This document shows, one piece after another, positions 22,606 through 33,821 of a stretch of 64,000 nucleotides of DNA. The first letter of the stretch is position 1. Every line of letters starts with the position of its first letter. The DNA lies in contig JAHRBC010000009.1 in assembly GCA_022702545.1 (NCBI GenBank), positions 186,001 through 250,000 of the forward strand. The letters are read 5' to 3'. The notes beneath the pieces are model-generated. The model was not told the DNA's origin. It did not search any database and saw only the letters and a list, made by a program, of their open reading frames with translations. The position numbers and the translations under genes were made by a program. Source of the DNA: Phycomyces nitens. Lineage: Eukaryota; Mucoromycota; Mucoromycetes; Mucorales; Phycomycetaceae.

Positions 22606-23289
22606 TTAGGCGCAGATTTTTTTTGGAAGAGGGATGACAAGCATCATTCTCTTATTAGTCCGAGTGATGTGCTCTCCAATGGCAACTTCTAACAAAATCC
22701 TGTGTACTGGCAAGATGCTGTTATGATCAGGCCTGGAATATTCGTTTTTGCAAACCTCAACACCTTTATCCTCACGCGATCTGTTAGAGGTTGTTGCAAA
22801 CCATCTAACAAATGTGAATACATGTTGATTTTCATGAAACATGCGAGTCCAGTGGTTGGTACTAGTTGATGGCGGTGTGAATTTGTGAACAAAGAGATAT
22901 TGGATCTGGCCTGTATATGCGTTTACTGTCTGATCATCACTACCAACATATAACGCCTGTATATAGGATCCATGGTTGCCTAATCCATTTGCTCCACGGT
23001 AGACTTGGCCAAGTAGATCGATCGACTTCAACTTCGTTATTTGATCGTCCACAAATGAGAACCGAGAAGAAGCTTCCTGATAACTGGTGAGTTCGGCGAT
23101 GCCATATTGCTCTCTGTAGTAACTCAACAAATGAGGATAGTCTACATCCCCCATTGACGTTGTCTTTCCAAGTTGCAGAGGAAAGGCCGAAGAAGGAAGA
23201 GGTTCATTGCCATTTACAGAAATATCTGGATTTAAGGAAACGTCCAAGAAGTGCTGCAAGTTGAATTGGCGTTGTGTGTCTGTGATAGT
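22606..23289 (-). pseudogene. Plavaka-type transposase C-terminal domain, copy 2 (truncated)
   Basis: The minus-strand frame carries NGNEPLPSSAFPLQL, FSFVDDQITKLKSIDLLGQV, GSYIQALYVG, IQYLFVHKF, NSILPVHRILLEVAIGEHIT and LVIPLPKKICA. Each has a counterpart in the C-terminal domain at 14076-14711, including the shared motif LPVHRIL...G.HI. The gene is cut at 23289 by the CACTA end at 23290, so the catalytic part is missing. It converges with ORF-A copy 2 (149 bp between stops). The two Plavaka copies are clearly diverged and are not recent duplicates. Confidence 0.75.
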
Positions 23290-26200
23290 CACTACGGCGA
23301 GAGGAGTGGGAACAGCTACCGAAACGGTAACATAACTGCCGTTTTTTGAAACCGAATTCTTGTTTTTGACATTATTAGCTGCTTTATTTTATTTGGTGTC
23401 CGTATAATAATATGAAGAAGTATAGAGAGGGCATTATAAAGAATGAATTATAGAATAGAGAGGCTACTCATGGTGACGCGTCAATTATTCTTGAATATGT
23501 AGTACAGTGCAATAAAATAGAATTATTTCCGTCTGGTAGGTATTGATTGAGTCGTTGATGTTGGACGTCATCTACATTAACAACTGCAAATTTCGGTTGT
23601 AATATATAGCCCGCTGTACAAAGTGCGGGCTGCTACTTTATTTCTGCTACATACAAGTCATCGTTTGCAATGCCGTGCTCCTTCATAAGTTTTTTTGTAA
23701 AGTAACAATGTATTGACCAAAGTCTTAATCTCTATATTAAAAGTAGAGATGAACAATACTAATGAGCTTGTTTTGAGTAGTTATATTGTGATTGCTAGGT
23801 AAGCATGTACAAAGAGCAAGTGATTCCTACTCTGTGTTTTTACTAATATTATATTTATTTTCTACAAGGACAAGAGGGCGTTGAGTGGTGAATTGTCAGT
23901 GCTAACCTCGGCGTTTGGGTATATAAATGAAGAATGCAAAGTTGAATCCGTCCAATGATGAACATTAACAATGACAGTGGAAACATCGGTTTCCATAGCA
24001 TTCAAATCAATATGCCGCAGGTAATAACTAAACAGAATTTCATTTATACTATTCTTATGCCATTTATAACATTATTACTATTTAAATAGACAAATTGACC
24101 AAAAAGCTTACACAGTTGGTCACCACTTCTCCCATTGCGAATATCCCAAAGACCTATTTTAGTGTATGTACGTGGTTGCAAAAGGTTAATATTAGGGTAC
24201 ATACTAATTGCTATATTGATATAGTTGCGGATTTCAGAGTATCTAATGAGCTTATTCAATTTACCAATATCTCTATCTCTGAATTGAGTGGAGCAGCTTT
24301 GTAATGGGCCTCGGCGATTTATTATATGAAAGAAGGCGTATCAGGTAATGTTGAATAGTTTAAAAGACACTATGAGATATAGTCTTGCTATAAACTTGTT
24401 GGGAAAGTACGTTGCGCAGATTTTGAAAGGGTATCTTATGGAAAAGGTAATAATCGATTTTAACAGCAATAGAATACTATACTATACTATGATTTATCTG
24501 GTGGTTTTATTTTATCTGGCAATGCAAAAGTTATATTGAAATACAAGGGCCATTCCTTTGTTCACAATCTAAAGGATATGGCTATTATTCATGCTTGGCA
24601 AGTATCGGACAGCAAGTATTACTTTATTAATATTTTCGCCAAAAACCTTTGCAATTAAATGAAGATTGATCAACCCAAAGGAGAATTTAAAAGGTGATAG
24701 TTTGTTAAAGTGGTTGGTTTGTATATATTTTTCATATTTTGTAAATGGATATTTGGTATAAAATGGGATCCATTGAACAAATACCTTGATTGGCTTGGTA
24801 AGTGAGCAATTGATACAAGTGGTGGTCTCAAAGAAAAGAGTAAACTTCATTGACATAATGTGCTATATCACCAAGATCGAAGAATACGGTACAAAAGAAC
24901 CCATAGAAAATAACCCTTGATTTTGTTAATACTTTTCTCAAACCATGCTTTGACTATGGATCGCGGCATCAACTAAAAGCATGGTCTTATATTATCAAAC
25001 ACTATTTAATTGACAAGAACACTATCCTATGGCCATAAAATAATATAATAGTTTATCACAGAATCAATATAAATATTATAGAGTGCTGTGCACCAAAAGT
25101 CTTGGAAAAAGGCTTTACAATCAATAACCAGACTCATAAATAAATAATAGAGAATAATAAAGTAAGTTGACTCTTTAATATATGTTTTGAATACACATTG
25201 TAGTTAATACAATATTATTTATTACAATATAGCAGCAAAGTCCAAGTCGTTTTGTTCTTTTTTGAAGATGAGGTGTTGCAACTTGGTGATGGCACTGAAT
25301 TAGCAATCATGACAGATGTGCAACGGGTGATTACTTTGATGATCATCTATTGGTAATCTAATGCCAACATAATATTTTTACTCTTTAGTATGGCTCTATA
25401 CCGCCAAAAACGAGTTTTGTGTAAGTGCTAAGCAATAAAACAAGGGTTTAAGATTGTTCTTTTAGGCAACTCTTATTGGCCCCGTTGTATTTTTTAGCAT
25501 ATGCTTAGTGTGCCTTTTTATCGCTTTTTTTTCGCTTTTCTTGTCTTGTCTTTGAACTGACTCTTTGAATTAAAACTAAATGAGCCTCATTAAATGCAAG
25601 ATCGCCACGGTTATAAGCACCTGATTGACATCCCGATTGAACCATCTTTAGCTCGATTACCTTTGATTTAGAAATGAAATGCAGCTCGCTCTTTTTTCCC
25701 CCAGAAACAAAAAAGCAAAAACATTTTACGGCCATATTACAATACGGTTTGTCCTTTTTACGCTTGGCAATCTCTGTAAGATATACACTTTTCTTTTCTA
25801 ATGAGCCGATTACTCTGTTTGCTACAATGAGATTCGAATCAGTTTTGAATCTCATGATTTGAATATGCCAAAGTTGATTTTCTATGGTAAGACGATTGTC
25901 TAATAATTGTATTCTTCTTCAACTAATTTTTCAGCGCATATTCTATTGACCTCCTATTACATATAGTGTTTACATCTAGAGATCCCTTTTAGTATAATCA
26001 TTCAATACAAAAAGCATGGTATAGTAATTGACAAGCATAATATATACTATTAACCAGTACAAAATAATGTACTCGGTTTATATGATCGCTTGTTTTTCTA
26101 ACCACAATGTATTTTTAGCAATTGATGAATGCTAAGGATCATCTAATATATATCAACGTAGTATTATCATGCGTGTATAGCTTATAACAAAGGTTTGTAC

Positions 26201-26476
26201 TATATATGTTTTGTAATATTAAATAGCATTAGTTTTTAGTATTTTTCCATAATAATTGTACGCATAATACAGTATGAATTAAATCAAGGCATGCTATAAT
26301 AAAGAATAAACGACTCTTTCAAAATAATGGTTGTAAAAGAATAGCAGAACCCATTATCAAATAGAGTAGTATAAAAGAGAGGCTATAGTGTATAACGGAA
26401 GCATTTTTGGTAGGATAAAAAAACGGTAGTTTTGTTACCAAAATGGTAGATAACTGCCGATTTTTTAGCCGTAGTG
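23290..26476. mobile_element. CACTA element copy 2, complete, 3.2 kb, no recognised transposase
   Basis: It starts CACTACGGCGAGAGGAGTGG and ends AGCCGTAGTG at 26476. The left end has a single ACGGTAACATAACTGCCG block where copies 1 and 4 have two, so about 270 bp between the two direct repeats has been lost. The interior contains small frames of unknown type (24095-24303 plus, 24569-24856 minus, 25505-25855 minus), repeated in copies 1 and/or 3. No transposase motif is seen, so it is probably non-autonomous. The flanks are two unrelated transposon genes, and the flanking triplets (AGT and TAC) do not match. Confidence 0.75.
25505..25855 (-). CDS. Unrecognised 116-codon frame in CACTA copy 2
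   Basis: I do not recognise this product. It starts MRFKTDSNLIVANRVIGSLE, has a Cys-containing hydrophobic centre (CNMAVKCFCFFVSGG), a lysine-rich tail and no clear domain. The same sequence lies at 57132 onward in copy 3, where a small indel near 57393 ends it at about 87 codons. Conservation is explained by recent copying, so coding status is open. Confidence 0.25.
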   Translation of the reverse strand: MRFKTDSNLIVANRVIGSLEKKSVYLTEIAKRKKDKPYCNMAVKCFCFFVSGGKKSELHFISKSKVIELKMVQSGCQSGAYNRGDLAFNEAHLVLIQRVSSKTRQEKRKKSDKKAH

Positions 26477-28320
26477 TACATTTTCAATAGATGCATATGC
26501 TTTCATGGTTTGCGTCTTCTTTCAAAATCAAAACACGTACATGAAATGATCATGTTAGGATCTGCGGTTTCAACAACATATGTAGTATTCTCACCTACAA
26601 ATGACTGAGCTTGCCAGCGAACACTTTCGGCAGAAACAGGAGAGACGATCCTACTTTCTCTTTCATCATCATCGACTTCTTCGGCTTCCATCTCTCTAAT
26701 CCTCTGTTGTGTAGTGAAAGAGCTCATGGCACCATTGTTGGACATTACTCTTTCATATTCTTGAGTAAGATAATACTCCACGTCATGCACAAGAATAAAG
26801 ACAAGTTTGTCAAAGCGCTTGTTCCGAGATCTTTTCATAAAAGCTGTCTTCAACTGATTATGCCACGATTCAATGTAATTGTTTGTGAGCATATGTGACA
26901 ATTGGCGTTCATGATATGCTTTACTCCGGATCTTAAACTTTGCCTCCGTGCACCAGTTTTTCTTAAAGTAGTTCAAAAATACTTTCTGATCATCAAAGTC
27001 TTCATTGAACTGGGCAATCTTTTGATGGAATTGATCCATATCTTCTTCATAAATTATTGCCTGAAGGTATTTCATCATTGAACCACGTAAAATGCGTGCT
27101 TCTGAAGGAAGTGATCCAGGAATTTTTACAGAATCAGACAGTTTTCTATTCCATGCTTGGGTGACATGAAAAATGCAAAACTGGATCTGACTATTGGGGA
27201 ATATTGTTTGAATTGCGTGAACTTCAGCAGCACAACAATCAATGGTGAACTGTTGAGGATTGACGAGCAAAAATGATGACTTTAGGGACTGTAAGCATTG
27301 CACAATTGGCCCAACTGTTTTGTCATTAGTTACCATGAAGGCAACTGGCCATCCTCTACCAATCTCTTCATCACGGACTAGCAAAGTGTAAAGCACTTCG
27401 ATCACGTTGCTTGAGATACTATGTGTAGTATCCAGGCAAAACGAAGTTGCATTTCTCATCTTGGTTTGTTGGGTAGGTGAAGCAAATCCAAATCCAAATG
27501 CTGATGGATCAGGCGAGTAACTGGCGTTTGCCTTAAAGATAATAAAATCTAAAGCAGGAAGCTTTTCATTAATCTAGATCATGAATGAAACCATTTGATC
27601 TTTATCAAAGTGGTAAAGCTTCTTGTTGATCTATAAGATAAAAGCACAAGTTATTAAATGAACAGTTTTAAGCTTTATAGTATTTGCTTTGTTCATTAAG
27701 TTCCAGATATCATAGTAGTTGACCTTTCTTTCCGAGTTTCTTCCATATCTGTCTATTGCTCTCAACATATCAATTCTGATCTGGCTTGCTGACTTTGATG
27801 AATTCTCCAATTGCTGAACTAACCCATGTGGATACTTCTTTGCAAGAGGAAGAGTACGGATATCAACTTGAATATCACCAGGGATATGATTGCCATGATT
27901 TTTGATGATGGAAATCTCATAAAATTCAAGGGTTTTAAAGTAACCCTTGACTCGAAGGAGAGCAGGACACTTGTTTTTCTTGGTTTTCTTTAGAACCCCA
28001 CGGAAAACAGCCTTTGATTCATACATTCCAGCACGATGGCAAGAATACTCCTGAGAGAAGCATAATCTAATGCCAGTTGATATGGCTTCTTCTGCAATGA
28101 TATTGGCTGGCTGCTTGTTAGAATCACGAATAATCCACTTAACAACACAAGCTTCTTCAAACTCTGTGAGGCATTCCTTGCACTCAGAAGTTTAGACTTT
28201 GATCGAATTTTCAAGTCTAATTGTCATTATTCCTGGGATGGAAGAACTTTCCAAAGCCTGAAATTTTTTTGCCAAAGTGTAAACAGTATCGGCAGTTGGA
28301 GTGTTGGAGTTAATAGACAT
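26477..28320 (-). pseudogene. MULE-type transposase with SWIM zinc finger, broken
   Basis: The minus-strand start is ATG 28320 (MSINSNTPTADTVYTLAKKF). A Cys-rich N-terminal domain (CKECLTEFEEACVVKW), RVKGYFKTLEFYEISIIKNH and HGLVQQLENSSKSASQIR precede an intron near 27631-27684 with a GC rather than GT donor. The core follows: FCLDTTHSIS (D), FTIDCCAAEVHAIQTIFP (D), IQFCIFHVTQAW (C-x2-H), NYIESWHNQLK (E), then CTCFDFERRRKP, the first half of a SWIM finger. In-frame stops are TAA after SIKV (about 28194), TAG after VSFMI (about 27572) and TGA exactly where the third SWIM cysteine should be, before KHMHLL. The 3' end is cut by CACTA copy 2 at 26476. The gene is dead. It is a different MULE lineage from the OTU-bearing pair. 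Confidence 0.8.
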
Positions 28321-28822
28321 TGTTGGTGAATAAGTGTTTTGATAAAGACGTGTATTCTAGTAAAAATATTTGTTCAAAAAATAACAATCCAAAATGGAAA
28401 AAGTATTAACAGTCACATTTTCGGATAATGGTTTAAAAACTACCAGGAAATATAGACTTTCGAATATATGGAATGCTCTTGAGAAGCTAGTTGACAATAG
28501 AAGACTCTCCACTAATTTCCTGGATAATTTGAGATTGCCTTGCCAGAGGAATTGACGAGACTAGACGTGGTGTTTGCAGGGCGCTTGGTCGGGAGTATGA
28601 AGAGCCGATGCCAAGCAGTAATCGATGCCCATGGAGGCACCACAAAATACTAGAATTTTTATTTTATATTTTATATTTTTTAAATAAACATCTTTAAGTT
28701 TCTTTTTCTAAAATATAGACTCTGTAGCTATATTATTTTATTTGTATTTATATCAGAACAAGTCCTTTGTTTTGGGTATAAAATAGCTTATTTTATTAAA
28801 ATAAACCCCCAATGTGTAATAC
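28321..28822. other. Intergenic region downstream of BDP1
   Basis: AT-rich. A plus-strand frame from 28394 (MEKVLTVTFSDNGLKTTRKY) runs about 53 codons and then meets stops; it looks like a decayed coding fragment of unknown origin. Nothing else is recognised. Confidence 0.4.
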
Positions 28823-30882
28823 TTATGAAAGTTTTATAGAATGAAAATCCTCGGGTACTTCCTCGAATTCTTCACCAAGAGCCGCTTTGTATTTCTCAAG
28901 GTCTGATATAATTTTAATTACTACATGTTTTCAACAAGACAAGACAACCCTTACCCATTGGTTTCCGTTTTCTAAGCAGATATTCTGTAATCTTCTTTGG
29001 ATTTGCGCGCTCTTCACGATTGAATTTGAGTCGAACATTATTACGAGTTCTTCCAGGGAGCAGCGTAGAGACCATTTGGAAATCGGTTCCAAATTGCTCC
29101 AAAGCCTATAGTGCCATGAGTCTAATCAACATATACTCTAATCTCAATTTCGGAACATACATCAAAGAAAACCTCGGTTTCTGCAACAGACCAACGTTGG
29201 CTCCGTGTCCTTTTACCATATGTATGACTGTTTACTTTTCGAGACATTGAGTTCTCTTCGACGACCTCCATAGCTGTATAATCATTCTCTTCAACTTCAG
29301 CCCCTCTATCGATCACCAGAGAATCTGTATCCAAGACAATTTTGCCATTCACCAATCGTACTTGTGGTGCGTTTGATCTATAGTAACCCATGTTCAGTAA
29401 TGGCCAAAAAGAATATAATCTTGTAAATATACTTTTGTTTTCCTTACGTTTCTTCTAGCACAGGTCCATCTGAGATCTTCTTCTGCTGGGCTGCTTTCTT
29501 GACTTCTTCTAGCTTTTTCTTACGTTCTTCTTCTTCTCTATCTTTTCGCTCTGCTTCCTCAAGAGCAGCACCAGTCAAATTTTTACGTTCTTCCAGTTTC
29601 CGCTTTTTTGCTTGTCTTTGTTGCTCAAATTCTTTGAATGCTTTGGATACAACGCCTGTTTGAAGATCTCGAGTAAAGTCTGAAATTGGTCTATCGAGAT
29701 AATCTGATCGGGCAGGATCTGTTCTAATATCGTCTAGTGTTTGCAAGTCGTCTGCATTAGGTTCTTCTTTTCTGCGTTTATCTCTTTTGGCTGGTTTTAT
29801 TTCTTCGTTGTTTTGAGTGCCCGAATCATTCGATGGGACACCAATGCTAATCGCAGCCCCCTTTCCCTTTGATTTTTTCTTCAACTTTTGCGCCTCATTT
29901 ATCTTTGATCCTTCAGCCTTTTCACCCACGTCTTGTGTGCCCTTTTCTTTTGGTTTCTTTCTCAAAACTTGTCGGTTACTTGATTTAGCTTTCGATTTTC
30001 CTTTTGCCTTTGCTTTTTCGCTTGCACCCGTGAGCGTATCAGAATAGTTTCCAGGTTCAGATCCATTATCAGAGTCATATTCCGAACTAGATCCACCAGA
30101 AAGATGGGAGTCCAAAGCCAATTTTTTTTTAACACTGGATGTTTTTCCTTTATGTGCTTTACGTTTGGTGCTTTCGGACGTCGATGCAACTGTAGATGCA
30201 GCGGTCGTGGACTTGGCTATTTTAGTTTGAGATTTTGGTTTGCAGGTCCTTTTTTCAACAAGTTTATCAATTGTCTCGAGATTTAGATCGGAAAACGTTT
30301 GGGGCTCCTTTATCTTTGTAGATAATGCACAAGTTTCTGGGAGTTCTTCTTTAACATCTGAATTACTTTTTATAATCACTGGTACAGGATTGGTGGTAGT
30401 GTGATCGCCATGTAGATTTGATGAACCAGATACAACCACGGGTTGCCTTCGACTGGGATTCTTTCCTTTGACTACTGTAGGATTTTTATTACTAGAAACA
30501 ACAGTAGGCAATCTTGATTGACTTGATGAACTTGTTTGGGATGAATTTTTGTGACTTGTGGTGATGCTTGGTATGGCCGAAGATGTATGTATAATGTTTT
30601 GACGGGATTCTGGGACGATAATTGGTGGAGGAGGTTGATGAGTTGGCGGAGGAAGAGGTGTTGGAAAAACTTGCTCTATCTTTGTTTCAGTTTCTGCTTC
30701 TGATACTGGCGCAACAGGTGGTGGTGGTGCTTTCTGAACTGTTGGTCGAGAGGGTCGTGCCTTAACCTTTGGAGCAAAACGTGTGCTATTTTTATCTTTA
30801 ATATTTATCTATCTTAGTTATAATGATTTAGATCGCATATATTTATTTACTTACTGACACTAAGCGAGGTTAAGGATGACAT
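28823..30882 (-). CDS. BDP1: Transcription factor TFIIIB subunit B'' (Bdp1)
   Basis: Five exons, 30855-30882, 29448-30795, 29161-29377, 28955-29105 and 28823-28902, join in frame to 607 codons. All introns are GT-AG and 51-70 bases long. The N-terminus has the RFAPKVKARPSR segment typical of Bdp1, then a Pro-rich and a long Lys/Ser-rich low-complexity region. A coiled-coil-like Glu/Lys stretch comes before NAPQVRLVNGKIVLD and the extended SANT domain at about residues 520-570 (RWSVAETEVFFDALEQFGTD, MVSTLLPGRTRNNVR, KFNREERANPKKITEYL). Bdp1 binds Brf1-TBP on promoters of tRNA, 5S and U6 genes and helps RNA polymerase III open DNA. The SANT codons span two introns, so single frames show only halves of it. 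Divergent from the methionine synthase reductase gene. No lesion is seen. Confidence 0.93.
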
Positions 30883-31298
30883 TTAGAAGTGGAATTGAGT
30901 TGAACAATTAATCATTTTCTCAAATCACAACAACTAAAGAATTCATATACAATAATCACCGTCACGATCAAAGAAAACTTGGTACTTGTTTACCCGTTTT
31001 ATTTTCAATTCCCACATTAAGAGGATATACATATAGTGATTTATTATGAGATAAAGAAGTAATGTTGAGGGCTTTGTATCAAGCAAAGATAATATATTGA
31101 CATTATAAAAGGCGTAAACTATTTAGCTTCAATTAATAGTTATATTTCTCTAGATGGATAAAGAAGTGTCTGGTGACCAATCACCAGTCATTTTTCTACA
31201 ATAAAAAAAAACATTAATAATAATAATAAAAATCATAAAATAAAATGTCTCTTTACAGTTAAACTTTTTTAAATAATAATAATAATAATAAAAAAGGC
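30883..31298. promoter_or_regulatory. Bidirectional promoter region BDP1 / methionine synthase reductase
   Basis: 416 bp separate the two divergent start codons. At 31171-31186 lies TGGTGACCAATCACCA, a perfect 6-bp inverted repeat enclosing a CCAAT box (31177-31181), 118 bp before the reductase ATG. A short (AAT)n tract sits at about 31272-31290. CCAAT boxes bind the Hap/NF-Y complex in fungi; use of this one is inferred. Confidence 0.45.
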
Positions 31299-33712
31299 AT
31301 GGAGCTGGCGCCGTCTTATGTTATCCTCTGGGCTTCTCAGACAGGCAATGCAGAATGGATCGCTAAAAACATTCATACCGAGGCAAAAAATAGAGGTTAC
31401 AGAGGTGAATGTTATCTGATGGACGAATGGGAAAAGGTATTTTTTTTATTAGATAGAATCTGTAATTCAGTAGATTAATAATAAAGCTCTCATGTAGGCC
31501 AATCTTGCAACAACCAAAGTGATCATCTTTGTGGCTTCCAACACCGGTGATGGCGATCCCCCGGATAATGCACTTAAATTCTGGAGATTCTTTAGACGCA
31601 TGAAGCAACCTGACTATTTAGCCCATGCAAAAATCACCCTTCTCGGTCTAGGAGATACTAATTACAGCAATTACAACAATACTGTAAAAAGACTTGAAAA
31701 GAAAGCAAAGGAGCTTGGCGCAACCGTCTTTTACGAAAAAGGTCTTGCAGACGATGCTGAAGGGTATTTTGTTCAATAGATTTTTATCATTAATAATATT
31801 AACCTTTAACATTCCCAGCCTCGAGACTGTGGTTGATCCTTGGATCGAAAATCTCTGGACAAAGCTTCCTTGTGTGCTGCAAAAACAAGATGATCTTAGT
31901 GAACTCAAAGACTCAAAACCAGCTGCTGAAATCAAAGTGGATTTTGTTGCAAAAGATCTCAAGGATATGCGTTTATCTGATCCATACACAAACGAAGCCA
32001 GGCGCACTACTTTACCAAAAGAGGCACAAAAATATGTGGATCTTCCCAATAGCTTGATCAATAAGGAAGCCCTTTCTGAATCAAGCAACAAGACTTCGCC
32101 TCTTAATTCCGGTCACCCCTTAACTATCGATCTCTCAGGGCTCGTACCAGGTATGGGTCTAACAGCTCTTCCAAAGGTCCTTCCGTCGATTACCAATCTT
32201 GAGCGCCTTGGTGTAAAGACAGCTTCCAATGAACCTGATAAAATTCCAGAATTCATTAATATTCCAACCCCCTTAATTGATGCTGCAGTCACAAAAGTAA
32301 GGTGTCTCACCACAAAGGACGCCATGAAACGTACTCTATTTGTCGAATTGGATGTTGGTAATGACATCCAGTTTTCTCCCGGAGATGCATTTGGTCTCCT
32401 TGCTCCCAACAATGATGAGTTGGTCCAAGGTGTGTTGGATCGACTGGTAACTTTTGAAGAGGGGCATAAAACATTGTATGCAATTTGTGGGGAAGGTAAG
32501 ACAAATATCTCAAAGAATCCAAACTAACAACAGATTGTAGATTTGCCCTCACACCTTCAAAACGCTTCGGGTGTCACGCTAGTAGAGGTTTTGAAGTATT
32601 CTATTGATCTCACTAGTCAACCCAGAAAGGCATTATTCAGACTTTTGGCCGAGTATACCACAGATATACAAGAAAAGACAACACTTTTGTATATTTGTAG
32701 CAAACAAGGTAGACAAACCGAGCCAGTTGGTTTGTATGAGCAGTTCTTTAACAGCTTTACATTTTAGGTGTACAGCAATTCAATTCTATTCGTGAACAGT
32801 CCCCAACATTGCTTGATATACTTGCCACTTTTCCATCTTGCAAGCCCCCGGTTTCTAGGCTACTTGATGCGCTCCCTCCTCATATGCCTCGTTATTATTC
32901 CATAAGTAACTCGCCTTTGAAGCATCCAGGAAAGATATGCTTTGCATTTAATGTCATCAACTACACTACTGCACACAACATACAGCGTAAGGGTGTTGCT
33001 ACTCCCTGGATCGATCTTTTAACTGGACTTGTGCCTGCCAGGATCAAAAAGCCTACAACAGTCGAATTTCCTTTGGGGTCACTTCATATTCCCATCTTTA
33101 TGAAGCCTAACAACAATCTCTTTACTCTTCCTACCGACACTACTCGTCCCCTAGTGCTAGTAGGTCCTGGTACTGGTATTGCTCCATTTATTGGATTCTT
33201 GGAACACCGTCAGGCTCAACATAAAATTCGCAAGACCATGGGTGGCGTAGGTGCCAACCCTCTACGTGACATTCAAAAGGAGTTTGGTGATATTTGGGTA
33301 TATTATGGTTTCAGGGAAACCACCAAGGACTATTTATTTGAAGATGACCTTGAGGCCTTTGTTAAAGATGGAACTGTCAAGAAGTTGGAGTTGGCTGTCA
33401 GTCGCGAGTCACAGAACAAGGTGTATGTGCAAGACCTTTTGAGACGTGACATGGACGAATTGTATGACATGGTCGTGAACAAAAATGCAGCAATATATAT
33501 ATGTGGTGATGCTAAAGGAATGGCAAAGGGTGTACACGACGTACTTGCTGATATGCTTTGTGAAAAGCAAGGCTTGGATAAATTGGAAGCAAACAAGCTG
33601 TTAATCCAATGGATGAGTGAACAAAAGTATTTGCGCGACTTGGTAAGTAAGCCGTTTGTTCCATATCTCATAAATAACCGTTTCTCTTGAATTTTGGATT
33701 TAGTGGGCATGA
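31299..33712 (+). CDS. MTRR: Methionine synthase reductase (diflavin reductase)
   Basis: Six exons, 31299-31436, 31498-31763, 31819-32495, 32541-32708, 32768-33642 and 33704-33712, give 710 codons, close to the human protein (about 700) and longer than Tah18/NDOR1 (about 600). The order is an FMN flavodoxin domain (WASQTGNAEWIAK, ASNTGDGDPPD, LLGLGDTNYSNY, VVDPWIENLW), a connecting region (LTTKDAMKRTLFVELDVG, SPGDAFGLLAPN), FAD binding (PRYYSISNSP), and NADPH binding (VGPGTGIAPFIGFLEHR, YICGDAKGMAKGVHDVL). The family reductively reactivates cobalamin-dependent methionine synthase, passing electrons from NADPH via FAD and FMN to cob(II)alamin. FPSCKPPVSRLLDALP, CSKQG and the long linker favour MTRR over Tah18. 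The last exon is only 9 nt and supplies the penultimate Trp (W709) that shields FAD in this family. No lesion is seen. Confidence 0.92.
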
Positions 33713-33821
33713 AATGTATTTGTTATAAAGATTATACAAAGTATAACATACATGGAAACATCTCTAAAACAATATTTTATGCTTCATAATGCTAGTAAAA
33801 TAAACTTAGCATTTTGACTTT

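Noticed and set aside
31299..33712. Identification as Tah18/NDOR1
   Set aside because: The 710-residue length, the linker between flavin domains and the MTRR-specific segments fit methionine synthase reductase better.
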